A DNA stretch of 12,076 nt from Piscirickettsiaceae bacterium. GTDB taxonomy: Bacteria; Pseudomonadota; Gammaproteobacteria; Thiomicrospirales; Thiomicrospiraceae. This document shows, one piece after another, positions 6,005 through 12,076 of this stretch. Under the pieces are notes generated by a model. That model saw only the letters and a program-made list of their open reading frames with translations. It was not told where the DNA came from and did not search any database. The position numbers and the translations under genes were made by a program. Where the stretch lies: NCBI GenBank assembly GCA_027019045.1, contig JALUXI010000160.1, positions 1-12,076 of the forward strand, read 5' to 3'. Within the stretch, counting starts at the first letter, position 1, and each line of letters starts with the position of its first letter.

Positions 6005-7183
6005 ATGAAGATAAATTATATCGACGACGCACACACCTTGGCGGAAATCTGCGAAGAATTACACGCCTGCAAATGGATTGCAGTAGATACTGAATTCTTG
6101 CGACAGAATACCTACTACCCTGAATTGTGCCTCGTTCAAATTCAAGACTGCCAAAACCGTACACATCTCATTGACCCGATTGCGCTACCTGCTGAAGCGC
6201 TTCAACCACTCTGGGCGCTCTTGGCCGATCATCAAGTCACCAAAGTTTTTCACAGTGCACGACAAGATTTAGAGGTGCTGTATCAAACCAGTGGCATTAT
6301 GCTACAAAATCTTTTTGATACCCAAATCGCTGCGCTTTTTCTGGGTTATGGTGAAAATGCCGGCTTTGCCCGACTGGTTGAATCCATGTTGCATACCCAA
6401 CTTGAGAAAACCCAAACCCGCACCAACTGGCATCACCGCCCGCTCACGCCAGAACAGTTGCAGTATGCAGCAGATGATGTCATTTATCTCGCCCCGCTCT
6501 ACGAAACCATTCAATCGCAACTGACCGATGAACAGCAAGCAGCACTGCAAGAGGACTTTCAGTCACTATTAAACCCCGATCTCTACACCATCTCCCCCGA
6601 AGCCGCAGGGCAAAAACTTTTAGAAGGTCGCCACTTTTCCAGCAAGCAGATGGCGATTGTTCAAACACTAGCGGCTTGGCGAGAAGTGCATGCCCAAGCA
6701 AACAATGCGCCCAGAAAGTGGATACTGACCGACGATCTCATTTATGAAATCGCTAAACGCCCCCCAAAAACAATTCATGACCTCTATAAATTCCAAAACT
6801 TAAAAGCCCCCCATATCCAACAGTTTGGTGAGGAATGGATTCAGCGCATTGATGAAGTCTTTGCACACCCTGAAACTTGGCCACCCAAACCTGCCAAACC
6901 CCCGAAGCTTTCCAAAAATCAGGAGCTTTTAGCCCTTTTGGCACAAGCTTGGGTTCATCAAATTGCACATGATTATGATATTCAAGTGACGCGAATTCTT
7001 AATAAACCGCAATTAACAGAGCTGATAAAATCCGCCTGTGAACAGCCACCTCATTCCTCAACCGTCCTGACAGGCTGGCGGCACCTGTTGGTAGAAAAAC
7101 CGATCCGTTCTCTCTGCCAAAACCACGCTTGCCTAAGCTTAAACAATGGACAACTGCAATTACAAAATGAGAAGCTTACATGA
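6005..7183 (+). CDS. rnd: Ribonuclease D
   Basis: Encodes 392 aa from the ATG at 6005; the same frame stays open upstream to 5909, but that part is antisense to mpl and does not match the family. RNase D is a 3'-to-5' exonuclease that trims tRNA precursors. The DEDDy catalytic residues are all visible: Asp28 and Glu30 (AVDTEF), Asp88 (HSARQDLE), Tyr154 and Asp158 (YAADDV), with spacing matching the E. coli enzyme. An HRDC domain follows at about 210-285 (SSKQMAIVQTLAAWRE...), then a longer C-terminal part. There is no obvious Shine-Dalgarno before the ATG. A weak TTGGCC-N17-CATAAA at 5915-5943 could be its promoter. It is coupled to the phosphofructokinase gene by an ATGA overlap, so the two form an operon. 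Confidence 0.95.
   Translation: MKINYIDDAHTLAEICEELHACKWIAVDTEFLRQNTYYPELCLVQIQDCQNRTHLIDPIALPAEALQPLWALLADHQVTKVFHSARQDLEVLYQTSGIMLQNLFDTQIAALFLGYGENAGFARLVESMLHTQLEKTQTRTNWHHRPLTPEQLQYAADDVIYLAPLYETIQSQLTDEQQAALQEDFQSLLNPDLYTISPEAAGQKLLEGRHFSSKQMAIVQTLAAWREVHAQANNAPRKWILTDDLIYEIAKRPPKTIHDLYKFQNLKAPHIQQFGEEWIQRIDEVFAHPETWPPKPAKPPKLSKNQELLALLAQAWVHQIAHDYDIQVTRILNKPQLTELIKSACEQPPHSSTVLTGWRHLLVEKPIRSLCQNHACLSLNNGQLQLQNEKLT
6015..6020 (-). promoter_or_regulatory. Candidate -10 element for mpl inside the rnd coding start
   Basis: The minus strand reads TATAAT, a perfect -10 hexamer, about 40 bases upstream of the mpl ATG, implying a start point near 6008 and a leader of about 32 nt. The -35 position has no good match (GCCAAG/CGCCAA at 16-17 bp), so it is a half-supported promoter. 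It overlaps codons 4-6 of rnd on the opposite strand, as the 28-bp divergent gap requires. Confidence 0.35.
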
Positions 7184-8472
7184 CCAGTAACCGTAACGTC
7201 CTTTATGCCCAAGCTGGCGGTGTCACCGCAGTGATCAACGCCAGTGCGGCCGCTGTGATTGAAAAATGTAAACGCCACCCCGAAGTCTTTGGCAAAATCT
7301 ATGCTGCCAAAAATGGTATTGAAGGTGTACTTGAAGAAAATTTAGTCGAACTCACGCATATTTCAGAATGCCAGCTTGACCAACTCAAACAGCTCCCCAG
7401 TGCCGCTTTTGATGCCTGCCGTTTTGATCTCGATCCCCTAGAAAAACATCCAGAACAGTATGAAAGGGTGCTTGCCGTTTTTCGTCATTATCAAATTGGC
7501 TACTTTTTTTATAATGGTGGCAATGGCTCCATGGTCACCGCACAAAAGGTTGCAGACTACTGTACTGAGCACGGTCACCCTGTCACCTGCATAGGCGTTG
7601 CAAAAACCATCGATAACGATCTCGCTCTGTCTCACTGTTCGCCTGGTTTTGGCAGTGCTGCAAAATATCTCGCCACCAGTCTTCTGGAAGCGACACTTGA
7701 TCTCTATGCAATGCATCGCACCTCCACAAAATTTTTTGCCATGGAGGCCATGGGACGCAATGCAGGCTGGCTAGCCCTAGCTGGCGGTTTGATCAAAACC
7801 CAAATGCTTGATGTCCCTTTGATTATCCTGCCCGCAGAGCGTCTATTTGATGAAAAGAAATTCATCAATAAAGTTCAACACTTTTTTGACACTAAAGGTT
7901 ACTGCGTCTGCATCGTTTCTGAAGGACTAAAAAATACCGAAGGGCAATATCTCAATGTAGAACATATCGAACATACCGAGTTTAAAGATTACCCTCAACT
8001 CGGCGGCGTGGCACACATTATTGCACAAAAAGTACGCCAACATTTTGATGTCAAAACCCACAGTGCCGTGCCTGACTACCTGCAAAGGTCTGCCTCTCAC
8101 CTGGTATCAGCTAATGACTGGGCGATGGCTTATGGTGCGGGGAAAGCGGCTGTCACCGCTGCATTAGACGGCTTTCATGGCGTATTACCCGTCATTGAAA
8201 AGGTCTCTGATGTCCCATTCGTTTGGCGGTTTAAAAATGTCAAACTCCTCGATGTCGCCGACCTAGAAAAACATGTCCCTGACCACTTTTTATCCAAAGA
8301 TGGCATGGAAATTACGCAAGCTGGCTTAGATTATCTACTCCCGCTCGTCAAAGGAGAGCGTTACCCCCCATTTAAAAATGGCATCCCCGATATTCATCCG
8401 CTTGATTTTCCATTATTACCGAAGCAACTTCCCCCCTATCAAATTGATCGGAAACGCGTCTCTCCTATCTAA
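7180..8472 (+). CDS. 6-phosphofructokinase family protein, PPi-dependent clade (substrate loop atypical)
   Basis: Encodes 430 aa; its ATG overlaps the rnd stop (ATGA, 7180-7183). The family phosphorylates fructose 6-phosphate in glycolysis, and the PPi type does so reversibly with pyrophosphate. Visible motifs: AQAGGVTAVINAS (10-22, phosphoryl-donor loop); YNGGNGSM (111-118); AKTIDND (141-147) with the catalytic Asp145 and the Lys142 typical of PPi-users in place of the Gly of ATP-users; PGFGSAAKY (155-163); MGRNAGW (191-197); and VSEGL (246-250). The length exceeds the roughly 320 aa of bacterial ATP enzymes and suits the longer PPi group. The odd point is GGNGS, which has Asn and Gly where PPi enzymes have at least one Asp, so donor choice is not certain from sequence. 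Pairing with rnd looks like genomic convenience rather than shared function. Confidence 0.9.
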   Translation: MTSNRNVLYAQAGGVTAVINASAAAVIEKCKRHPEVFGKIYAAKNGIEGVLEENLVELTHISECQLDQLKQLPSAAFDACRFDLDPLEKHPEQYERVLAVFRHYQIGYFFYNGGNGSMVTAQKVADYCTEHGHPVTCIGVAKTIDNDLALSHCSPGFGSAAKYLATSLLEATLDLYAMHRTSTKFFAMEAMGRNAGWLALAGGLIKTQMLDVPLIILPAERLFDEKKFINKVQHFFDTKGYCVCIVSEGLKNTEGQYLNVEHIEHTEFKDYPQLGGVAHIIAQKVRQHFDVKTHSAVPDYLQRSASHLVSANDWAMAYGAGKAAVTAALDGFHGVLPVIEKVSDVPFVWRFKNVKLLDVADLEKHVPDHFLSKDGMEITQAGLDYLLPLVKGERYPPFKNGIPDIHPLDFPLLPKQLPPYQIDRKRVSPI

Positions 8473-8495
8473 TAATCGCCCATCCGTTAGGCATA

Positions 8496-8523
8496 AAAAA
8501 AGCACCTCAAAAGGTGCTTTTTA
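8496..8523. terminator. Bidirectional intrinsic terminator
   Basis: AGCACCT (8501-8507), a CAAA loop and AGGTGCT (8512-8518) form the core stem, flanked by A-tracts on the left and T-tracts on the right. On the plus strand it ends in TTTTT after the phosphofructokinase gene. On the minus strand it ends in a seven-T run (GGTGCTTTTTTTATG), ending the response-regulator transcript. No better minus-strand terminator lies closer to the regulator stop at 8657. Confidence 0.92.
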
Positions 8524-8656
8524 TCTACATGTGAGAGCTTTTCACGAGTGGGACGCGAGAGAGAAAAGAGATTTTAGCCTTTTTTATCCGTGTAGCCAGC
8601 TCGTGCAAAACTCTCTATATAGCCATCTTGCGTTAAACACTCATTATTATGAGTTA
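8524..8656. other. Non-coding gap between convergent genes
   Basis: No convincing gene or small RNA is seen here. It contains a purine-rich stretch (about 8551-8572), a distant inverted pair CACGAG/CTCGTG (about 8542 and 8611), and at its right end a small hairpin next to a tandem 10-mer. On the minus strand this is the 3' untranslated region of the response-regulator transcript before the shared terminator. Confidence 0.5.
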
Positions 8657-8663
8657 TTATGAG
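8644..8663. repeat. Perfect tandem duplication of a 10-mer at the response-regulator stop
   Basis: TTATTATGAG occurs twice in a row (8644-8653 and 8654-8663). The right copy covers the stop of the regulator gene, creating a double TAA TAA stop on the minus strand. The left copy also forms an ACTCAT/ATGAGT hairpin (8639-8654). It looks like a replication-slippage duplication. Confidence 0.6.
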
Positions 8664-9316
8664 ATTTCTTCTAACTCCAATCGCGTCAACCCTGATTGCG
8701 TGGCATAGTTCGCCATATCCGCAGGCGTATCCAAGCCCATTTTGATCATAATGTTTTCACGGTGTTTAGAAACCGTACGATCACTGATACCCAACACTTC
8801 TGCAATCTCTTTCGTACGCATCCCCTCTGCAACGAGTTTAATCACCTGTTTTTCACGAGCTGATAACTGCTTAGAGAAGCTAACCTGCTGCAAAATATGC
8901 GGCATGGCTTTTAGGATATCAGAATGAACAAAGGGCTCCTCTTCTTCCCCTTCTGCAACCTGTTGGATGCCTGAAACCAACTCTTTTTTAGAAATCGATT
9001 TTAATGCCACACCATCAGCACCCGAGACCAACACCTCTTGCCAAATAGTGGGCGTTTCTGCTGCTGTTAGCACCAAAATTTTGGTTTCTGGTGCGGCAGA
9101 CTTCAATTGTTTAATCGCATTCATGCCACTAAGCTTCGGCATAGAGACATCAAGTAATACCACATCTGGATCTTTTGCTTCTACTAGCTCCAGACACTCA
9201 AGCCCATCTTTTGCTTCTCCACAGACCTTTAGATCACTCACCGTCTGTAAAATCGCTTTAAATCCCGCTCGCACAAGATCATGATCTTCTGCTAAGAGCA
9301 CTGTTATTTTTGCCAT
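8657..9316 (-). CDS. NarL/FixJ-type response regulator (REC + LuxR-type HTH)
   Basis: Encodes 219 aa; AAGGAAAAGC lies just before the ATG. The receiver domain (3-120) has the acidic pocket Glu10-Asp11, phospho-acceptor Asp56 (VVLLDVSMP), Thr84 (LVLTA) and Lys106 (ALKSIS). A linker with four Glu in a row (124-127) leads to the LuxR-type DNA-binding domain (150-215; LSAREKQVIKLVAEGMRTKEIA, then SDRTVSKHRENIMIKM). It should bind DNA as a dimer when phosphorylated. The upstream gene on the same strand is a hybrid kinase ending in an Hpt domain, the natural phosphodonor. The 280-bp gap with its own promoter means the regulator can also be made independently. Targets are unknown; the nearby fumC and its own promoter are possible. 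Confidence 0.95.
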   Translation of the reverse strand: MAKITVLLAEDHDLVRAGFKAILQTVSDLKVCGEAKDGLECLELVEAKDPDVVLLDVSMPKLSGMNAIKQLKSAAPETKILVLTAAETPTIWQEVLVSGADGVALKSISKKELVSGIQQVAEGEEEEPFVHSDILKAMPHILQQVSFSKQLSAREKQVIKLVAEGMRTKEIAEVLGISDRTVSKHRENIMIKMGLDTPADMANYATQSGLTRLELEEIS

Positions 9317-9371
9317 GATGCTTTTCCTTTTTTATTTACTTCGTTCTTTTGTATCGGTGCTGAAATATGGC

Positions 9372-9389
9372 TTTAAACAGCCGTTTAAA
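9372..9389. repeat. Inverted repeat TTTAAAC-AGCC-GTTTAAA in the response-regulator leader
   Basis: A perfect 7-bp inverted repeat (9372-9378 and 9383-9389) lies about 60-75 bases upstream of the regulator start, downstream of the predicted transcription start. It may be an operator or a weak leader hairpin; it lacks a T-tract, so it is not a terminator. Confidence 0.4.
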
Positions 9390-9443
9390 CCATTAAAATA
9401 AATCTATTCTCAACACAAATAAGTACGAGACGAGACAATCAAT

Positions 9444-9475
9444 TTCAACATTCAACAACTTCATTGAATATTGAA
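9444..9475. promoter_or_regulatory. Candidate operator: paired heptamer inverted repeat at the response-regulator start point
   Basis: TTCAACATTCAA (9444-9455) and TTGAATATTGAA (9464-9475) are inverted copies with a single mismatch around an 8-base spacer. Each arm is itself a tandem heptamer: TTCAACA twice (9444-9457), and TTGAATA then TTGAATT (9464-9477). This gives four half-sites in two opposed pairs. The right arm abuts the predicted -10, so a bound protein would cover the transcription start. A LuxR-type dimer, perhaps the regulator itself, is a reasonable but unproven ligand. Confidence 0.5.
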
Positions 9476-9503
9476 TTATAGTCAAATTACCGTTTTGTGA
9501 CAA
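9475..9503 (-). promoter_or_regulatory. Sigma-70-type promoter of the response regulator
   Basis: The minus strand reads TTGTCA (9503-9498), a 17-bp spacer, then TATAAT (9480-9475). This is 5/6 and 6/6 to consensus with optimal spacing, the best promoter in the window. Predicted start is near 9469, giving a leader of about 150 nt before the ATG at 9316. Confidence 0.65.
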
Positions 9504-9518
9504 TAATGAGTGTGACAA
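9496..9518. repeat. TGTGACAA direct repeats upstream of and over the -35 element
   Basis: TGTGACAA occurs at 9496-9503 and again at 9511-9518, a period of 15 bp. The first copy is the -35 of the response-regulator promoter; with its flanking T it forms the small palindrome TTGT-G-ACAA. The second copy lies just upstream, where an activator touching RNA polymerase would bind. Confidence 0.4.
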
Positions 9519-9596
9519 AATCCATTGTATTTATTTATCAACACCATTAAAGTTAACTAAAACTCAGTAAGAATAATTTAATCTCACAACTGCTCA

Positions 9597-11102
9597 TCAA
9601 TTAAAAGACCAAGCTTGTACGAGATTTATAACAGCACCATACTGCTTTTTTTGCAAGTACTCTTCAGCTAATTGTATCTCCCTCACCCAATCAGTCTGTT
9701 GAAACATCATGACCTCGCCTTTCATACCGTGTAACCCTTCTGAAGCGGCTTGCCAATCTTTATGCTGTAAATGATTTAGCACGGCCAATCGCTGTTTTTG
9801 TAAGTTTGCTAACAATTGAGGCAATAACGGCTGCAGCACTTCGGGTAAATCCAAATTTTTCACACGCTTAGACTCTAATTGCTTTTCGCCTGAAGAAAAT
9901 ATCTCAATAAACTGCCTAGTCTCTATCGGCTTGAACAAGCAATCATCAAACACCCCCTCGGTCTGACCAATACCAACTGTTTCCTCTTCTGTCATCGCTG
10001 TTTGAAGATAAAGACCTCGGAGCCTATGTGAATGCTGCTGCATCCATTGCCGTAGAGCTTGCGCTATCTCAAACCCATTGCGTTTAGGCATTTGCCAATC
10101 TAAAAAGATATAATCCAATTGTTTCCCCACCGTTTCCACCAGCGATAATGCTACTTCTCCATCAACTGCTTCAAACACCTCACACCCTAGCTGTTCCAAT
10201 TGTTGTCTCATCACACGGCGATTGATGCCAGCATCATCCACAACCAACACCTTTAAATCAAATTGAGGGGATTCGGCTGGGTGTTCGGCTGGGTGTTCGG
10301 CTGGGTGTTCGGCTGGGTGTTCGGATGAGTGTTCAGATGGCGGGTCACTTACCTGTTGCAAACAAGCTTCTTCCTCTACTTGTAAGGGCAAGAAAAGCGT
10401 AAAACAGCTACCCTGACCCATTTGAGACTCCACCTCGATCTTGCCCCCCATTAAGTTGGCCAACTGCTTCACCAAACTTAATCCCAACCCAAGTCCTAAC
10501 TGTTGCTGTCCAGAGGCCAACTGTTGATAAGGCTTAAAGAGCTGCTCAACCTGCTCAGGTGACATCCCCTCACCTTGGTCCTGCACAGCTATCTTAAATT
10601 CTGCCAATCCAGCATCCAACTGCTCAAAAAGTGAGACGCTCACTCGCACCTCTCCTTCTTGGGTAAATTTAATCGCATTCATTATCAAGTTATTTAAGAG
10701 TTGAATAAGGCGAGTCTCATCAGCCTTGACCCAGGCCTCTGACTCAGATAACTCAGATTCAAAACTCAATTGAATGCCTTTCTCTTGCGCAAGCGGCTGT
10801 AATACCTGAACCCCTTGCTGAATCAGGATGTTCAGATTAAAGATTGATTGAGATAACTGGACTTGCCCGTTTTCAAGCTGAGACAGGCTCATGGTATTTT
10901 CCACAATCGACAATAACTGTTTCAGCGTGGAGGACATAACCTGAAACTGCTTACGGAGTTTTTTATCTAAAGCATAATCTTGCTGCAACTGAGCAACCAT
11001 CCCACTCAATCCCAATAAAGGTGACCTGACTTCATGACAAAGAATCTCCATCTGCTGCTTCACTTCTGCTATTACTTCGGAGGGTTCATTACTTTTTTTC
11101 AT
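9597..11102 (-). CDS. Hybrid histidine kinase without a sensor domain (HisKA-HATPase-REC-Hpt)
   Basis: Encodes 501 aa, with AGGA just before the ATG. It starts almost directly with the dimerisation helix: phospho-acceptor His23 (LCHEVRSPLLG). The ATPase domain follows with the N box (LLNNLIMNAIKF, 135-146), G1 (DQGEGM, 175-180) and G2 (GLGLGL, 203-208). A Glu/His/Pro/Ala repeat linker (257-277) leads to a receiver domain (about 283-403; VVDD 287-290, Asp335 in FLDWQMP, Thr368, Lys391). The C-terminus (about 425-501) carries an Hpt-type motif LHGMKGE with His458. No membrane segment, PAS or GAF domain is seen, so the signal must come from a partner or from the cytosol. A full His23-Asp335-His458-Asp56 relay to the adjacent regulator is the natural inference. 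It is divergent from fumC with a 71-bp AT-rich gap. Confidence 0.95.
   Translation of the reverse strand: MKKSNEPSEVIAEVKQQMEILCHEVRSPLLGLSGMVAQLQQDYALDKKLRKQFQVMSSTLKQLLSIVENTMSLSQLENGQVQLSQSIFNLNILIQQGVQVLQPLAQEKGIQLSFESELSESEAWVKADETRLIQLLNNLIMNAIKFTQEGEVRVSVSLFEQLDAGLAEFKIAVQDQGEGMSPEQVEQLFKPYQQLASGQQQLGLGLGLSLVKQLANLMGGKIEVESQMGQGSCFTLFLPLQVEEEACLQQVSDPPSEHSSEHPAEHPAEHPAEHPAESPQFDLKVLVVDDAGINRRVMRQQLEQLGCEVFEAVDGEVALSLVETVGKQLDYIFLDWQMPKRNGFEIAQALRQWMQQHSHRLRGLYLQTAMTEEETVGIGQTEGVFDDCLFKPIETRQFIEIFSSGEKQLESKRVKNLDLPEVLQPLLPQLLANLQKQRLAVLNHLQHKDWQAASEGLHGMKGEVMMFQQTDWVREIQLAEEYLQKKQYGAVINLVQAWSFN
10272..10343. repeat. 12-bp tandem repeat inside the kinase linker
   Basis: TTCGGCTGGGTG occurs four times perfectly (10272-10319), followed by two degenerate copies, TTCGGATGAGTG and TTCAGATGGCGG. 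On the coding (minus) strand each unit encodes Glu-His-Pro-Ala. Because 12 is a multiple of 3, gain or loss of a unit keeps the frame and only changes linker length between the ATPase and receiver domains. Confidence 0.95.
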
Positions 11103-11173
11103 TGTCCTAGCTCACAAAAATCATAGACAGTGGTATCATAATACGATTAGTTAAATTAAAATTTAAAATTGTT
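11103..11173. promoter_or_regulatory. AT-rich divergent promoter region between the kinase gene and fumC
   Basis: The 71-bp gap must hold promoters for both genes. Possible -10 elements are CATAAT on the plus strand (11137-11142) and TATTAT or TATGAT on the minus strand, but none has a good -35 at proper spacing. Directly before fumC the sequence is TTAAATTAAAATTTAAAATT with no Shine-Dalgarno. Confidence 0.35.
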
Positions 11174-12076
11174 ATGTCCAATACTTCCTACCGAATCGAA
11201 AAAGACAGCATGGGCGAACTTGAAGTCCCTGCTGACGCACTCTATGGTGCTCAAACCCAAAGAGCCATTAACAACTTCCCAATCAGTGGCCGCCCACTTC
11301 CTCCTCGTTTTATTCAAGCCCTAGGTCAAGTCAAACACGCTTGTGCCTTAAGCAATGCGGAGCTGGGTAAATTAAGTCCTGAAAAGCAACAAGCCATTTG
11401 TGATGCAGCTCAACAACTGATCGAAGGACAACATCTTACTCACTTCCCCATTGATGTTTTTCAAACAGGCTCTGGCACCAGCACCAATATGAATGCCAAT
11501 GAAGTGATTGCCACCCTTGCCAAACAAGCTGGCGTGGAGATTCACCCCAATGATGATGTCAATATGAGCCAAAGCTCCAATGATGTTATCCCCACGACCA
11601 TTCATGTCGCCGCTTCTATCGCCATAGAAGAACAACTCATCCCAGCCATGCAGCACATGGTTGAAGTATTAGAAAAGAAAAAAACTGAAGTAGGTCACAT
11701 TGTTAAAACGGGGCGGACTCATTTAATGGATGCGATGCCGGTGACATTAGGGCAGACTTTGTCCACTTGGCAACAACAGATTCAAGACAATATTGCTCGC
11801 ATTCAAGACAGTGCCAAACGCCTACACAAACTGCCTCAAGGCGGTACCGCCGTCGGCACAGGCATCAATGCGGATCCCCAATTTGGAAAACTGGTCAGCC
11901 AGTATCTTAGCCAAAAAACGGGCATTGCCTTTGAACCCATGCCGAATCTATTTGTCGGGATCAGCACCCAAGATACCGCCGTAGAAATCAGCGGTCAGCT
12001 CAATGTTCTTGCCACCTCTATTATGAAAATCGCCAATGATCTGCGTCTGATGAACTCAGGCCCCCTAGCGGGCTTA
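11174..12076 (+). CDS. fumC: Class II fumarate hydratase (fumarase C), 3' end cut by the window
   Basis: An open frame of 301 codons runs from the ATG at 11174 to the right edge; family length is about 460 aa. Fumarase C interconverts fumarate and malate in the citric acid cycle without an iron-sulfur cluster. Diagnostic motifs: EKDSMGELEVPADALYGAQT (9-28), TGSGTSTNMNANE (98-110), the HPNDDVNMSQSSNDV stretch, the KTGRTHLMDAMPVTLGQ stretch, and GGTAVGTGIN. The variants HPNDDVN and RTHLMDAMP favour fumarase over aspartate ammonia-lyase. The signature loop GSSxMPxKxN and the C-terminal domain lie beyond the window. There is no visible Shine-Dalgarno, but this start gives the N-terminus expected from the E. 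coli protein. Confidence 0.95.
   Translation, partial: MSNTSYRIEKDSMGELEVPADALYGAQTQRAINNFPISGRPLPPRFIQALGQVKHACALSNAELGKLSPEKQQAICDAAQQLIEGQHLTHFPIDVFQTGSGTSTNMNANEVIATLAKQAGVEIHPNDDVNMSQSSNDVIPTTIHVAASIAIEEQLIPAMQHMVEVLEKKKTEVGHIVKTGRTHLMDAMPVTLGQTLSTWQQQIQDNIARIQDSAKRLHKLPQGGTAVGTGINADPQFGKLVSQYLSQKTGIAFEPMPNLFVGISTQDTAVEISGQLNVLATSIMKIANDLRLMNSGPLAGL

Noticed and set aside
8378..8662. Open frame of 94 codons running past the phosphofructokinase end
   Set aside because: It overlaps the real gene in another frame, crosses the terminator hairpin, and has no ribosome site or recognisable protein features.
11372..11656. Gly/Ile-rich minus-strand frame within fumC
   Set aside because: It is a shadow of the fumC coding strand, whose conserved motifs are clear throughout the same stretch.

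Overview
The window looks like chromosomal DNA of a gammaproteobacterium with moderate to low G+C. It carries an EF-P hydroxylase (EpmC), RNase D, the muropeptide ligase Mpl, a class II fumarase and a phosphofructokinase related to the pyrophosphate-dependent type. That mix would fit the sulfur-oxidising Thiomicrospira/Hydrogenovibrio/Thiomicrorhabdus group, but the assignment is an inference from gene content and not from any marker gene. No rRNA, tRNA, CRISPR array, transposase or phage gene is visible. The region is dense, ordinary-looking chromosome with several regulatory features worth a closer look.

Layout, left to right. On the minus strand at 1-647 there is a short exported HlyD-like adaptor (165 aa), followed by an overlapping (GTGA) Trp-rich gene that runs off the left edge. 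On the plus strand, epmC (723-1250) ends at a hairpin shared with a convergent chemoreceptor gene (1303-3510, minus). The chemoreceptor has a periplasmic double-Cache-like domain and a C-terminal CZB zinc-binding domain. A very AT-rich divergent region (3511-3719) separates it from a plus-strand membrane-anchored monohaem cytochrome (3720-4508), which ends in a strong terminator. Mpl lies on the minus strand (4615-5976), with a possible 22-aa membrane peptide overlapping its stop codon. RNase D starts only 28 bases away on the plus strand and is coupled by a 4-base overlap to the phosphofructokinase-family gene (7180-8472). A bidirectional terminator follows.

The right third holds a phosphorelay on the minus strand. 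A sensorless hybrid histidine kinase (11102-9597; HisKA, HATPase, REC, Hpt) is followed, after a 280-bp gap, by a NarL/LuxR-type response regulator (9316-8657). The gap contains a near-consensus sigma-70 promoter for the regulator, a 12-bp inverted repeat lying over its start point, and a pair of TGTGACAA direct repeats at the -35 region. This suggests the regulator is separately controlled, possibly by itself. fumC starts divergently at 11174 and runs off the right edge.

The best candidates for something unusual are: the phosphofructokinase substrate loop, which lacks both usual acidic residues while keeping the PPi-type Lys; the composite operator in front of the response regulator; the kinase with no sensor and an expandable 12-bp coding repeat in its linker; the small ORF after mpl; and a possible sigma-54 promoter for the chemoreceptor. 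I did not find a clearly novel multi-gene system.
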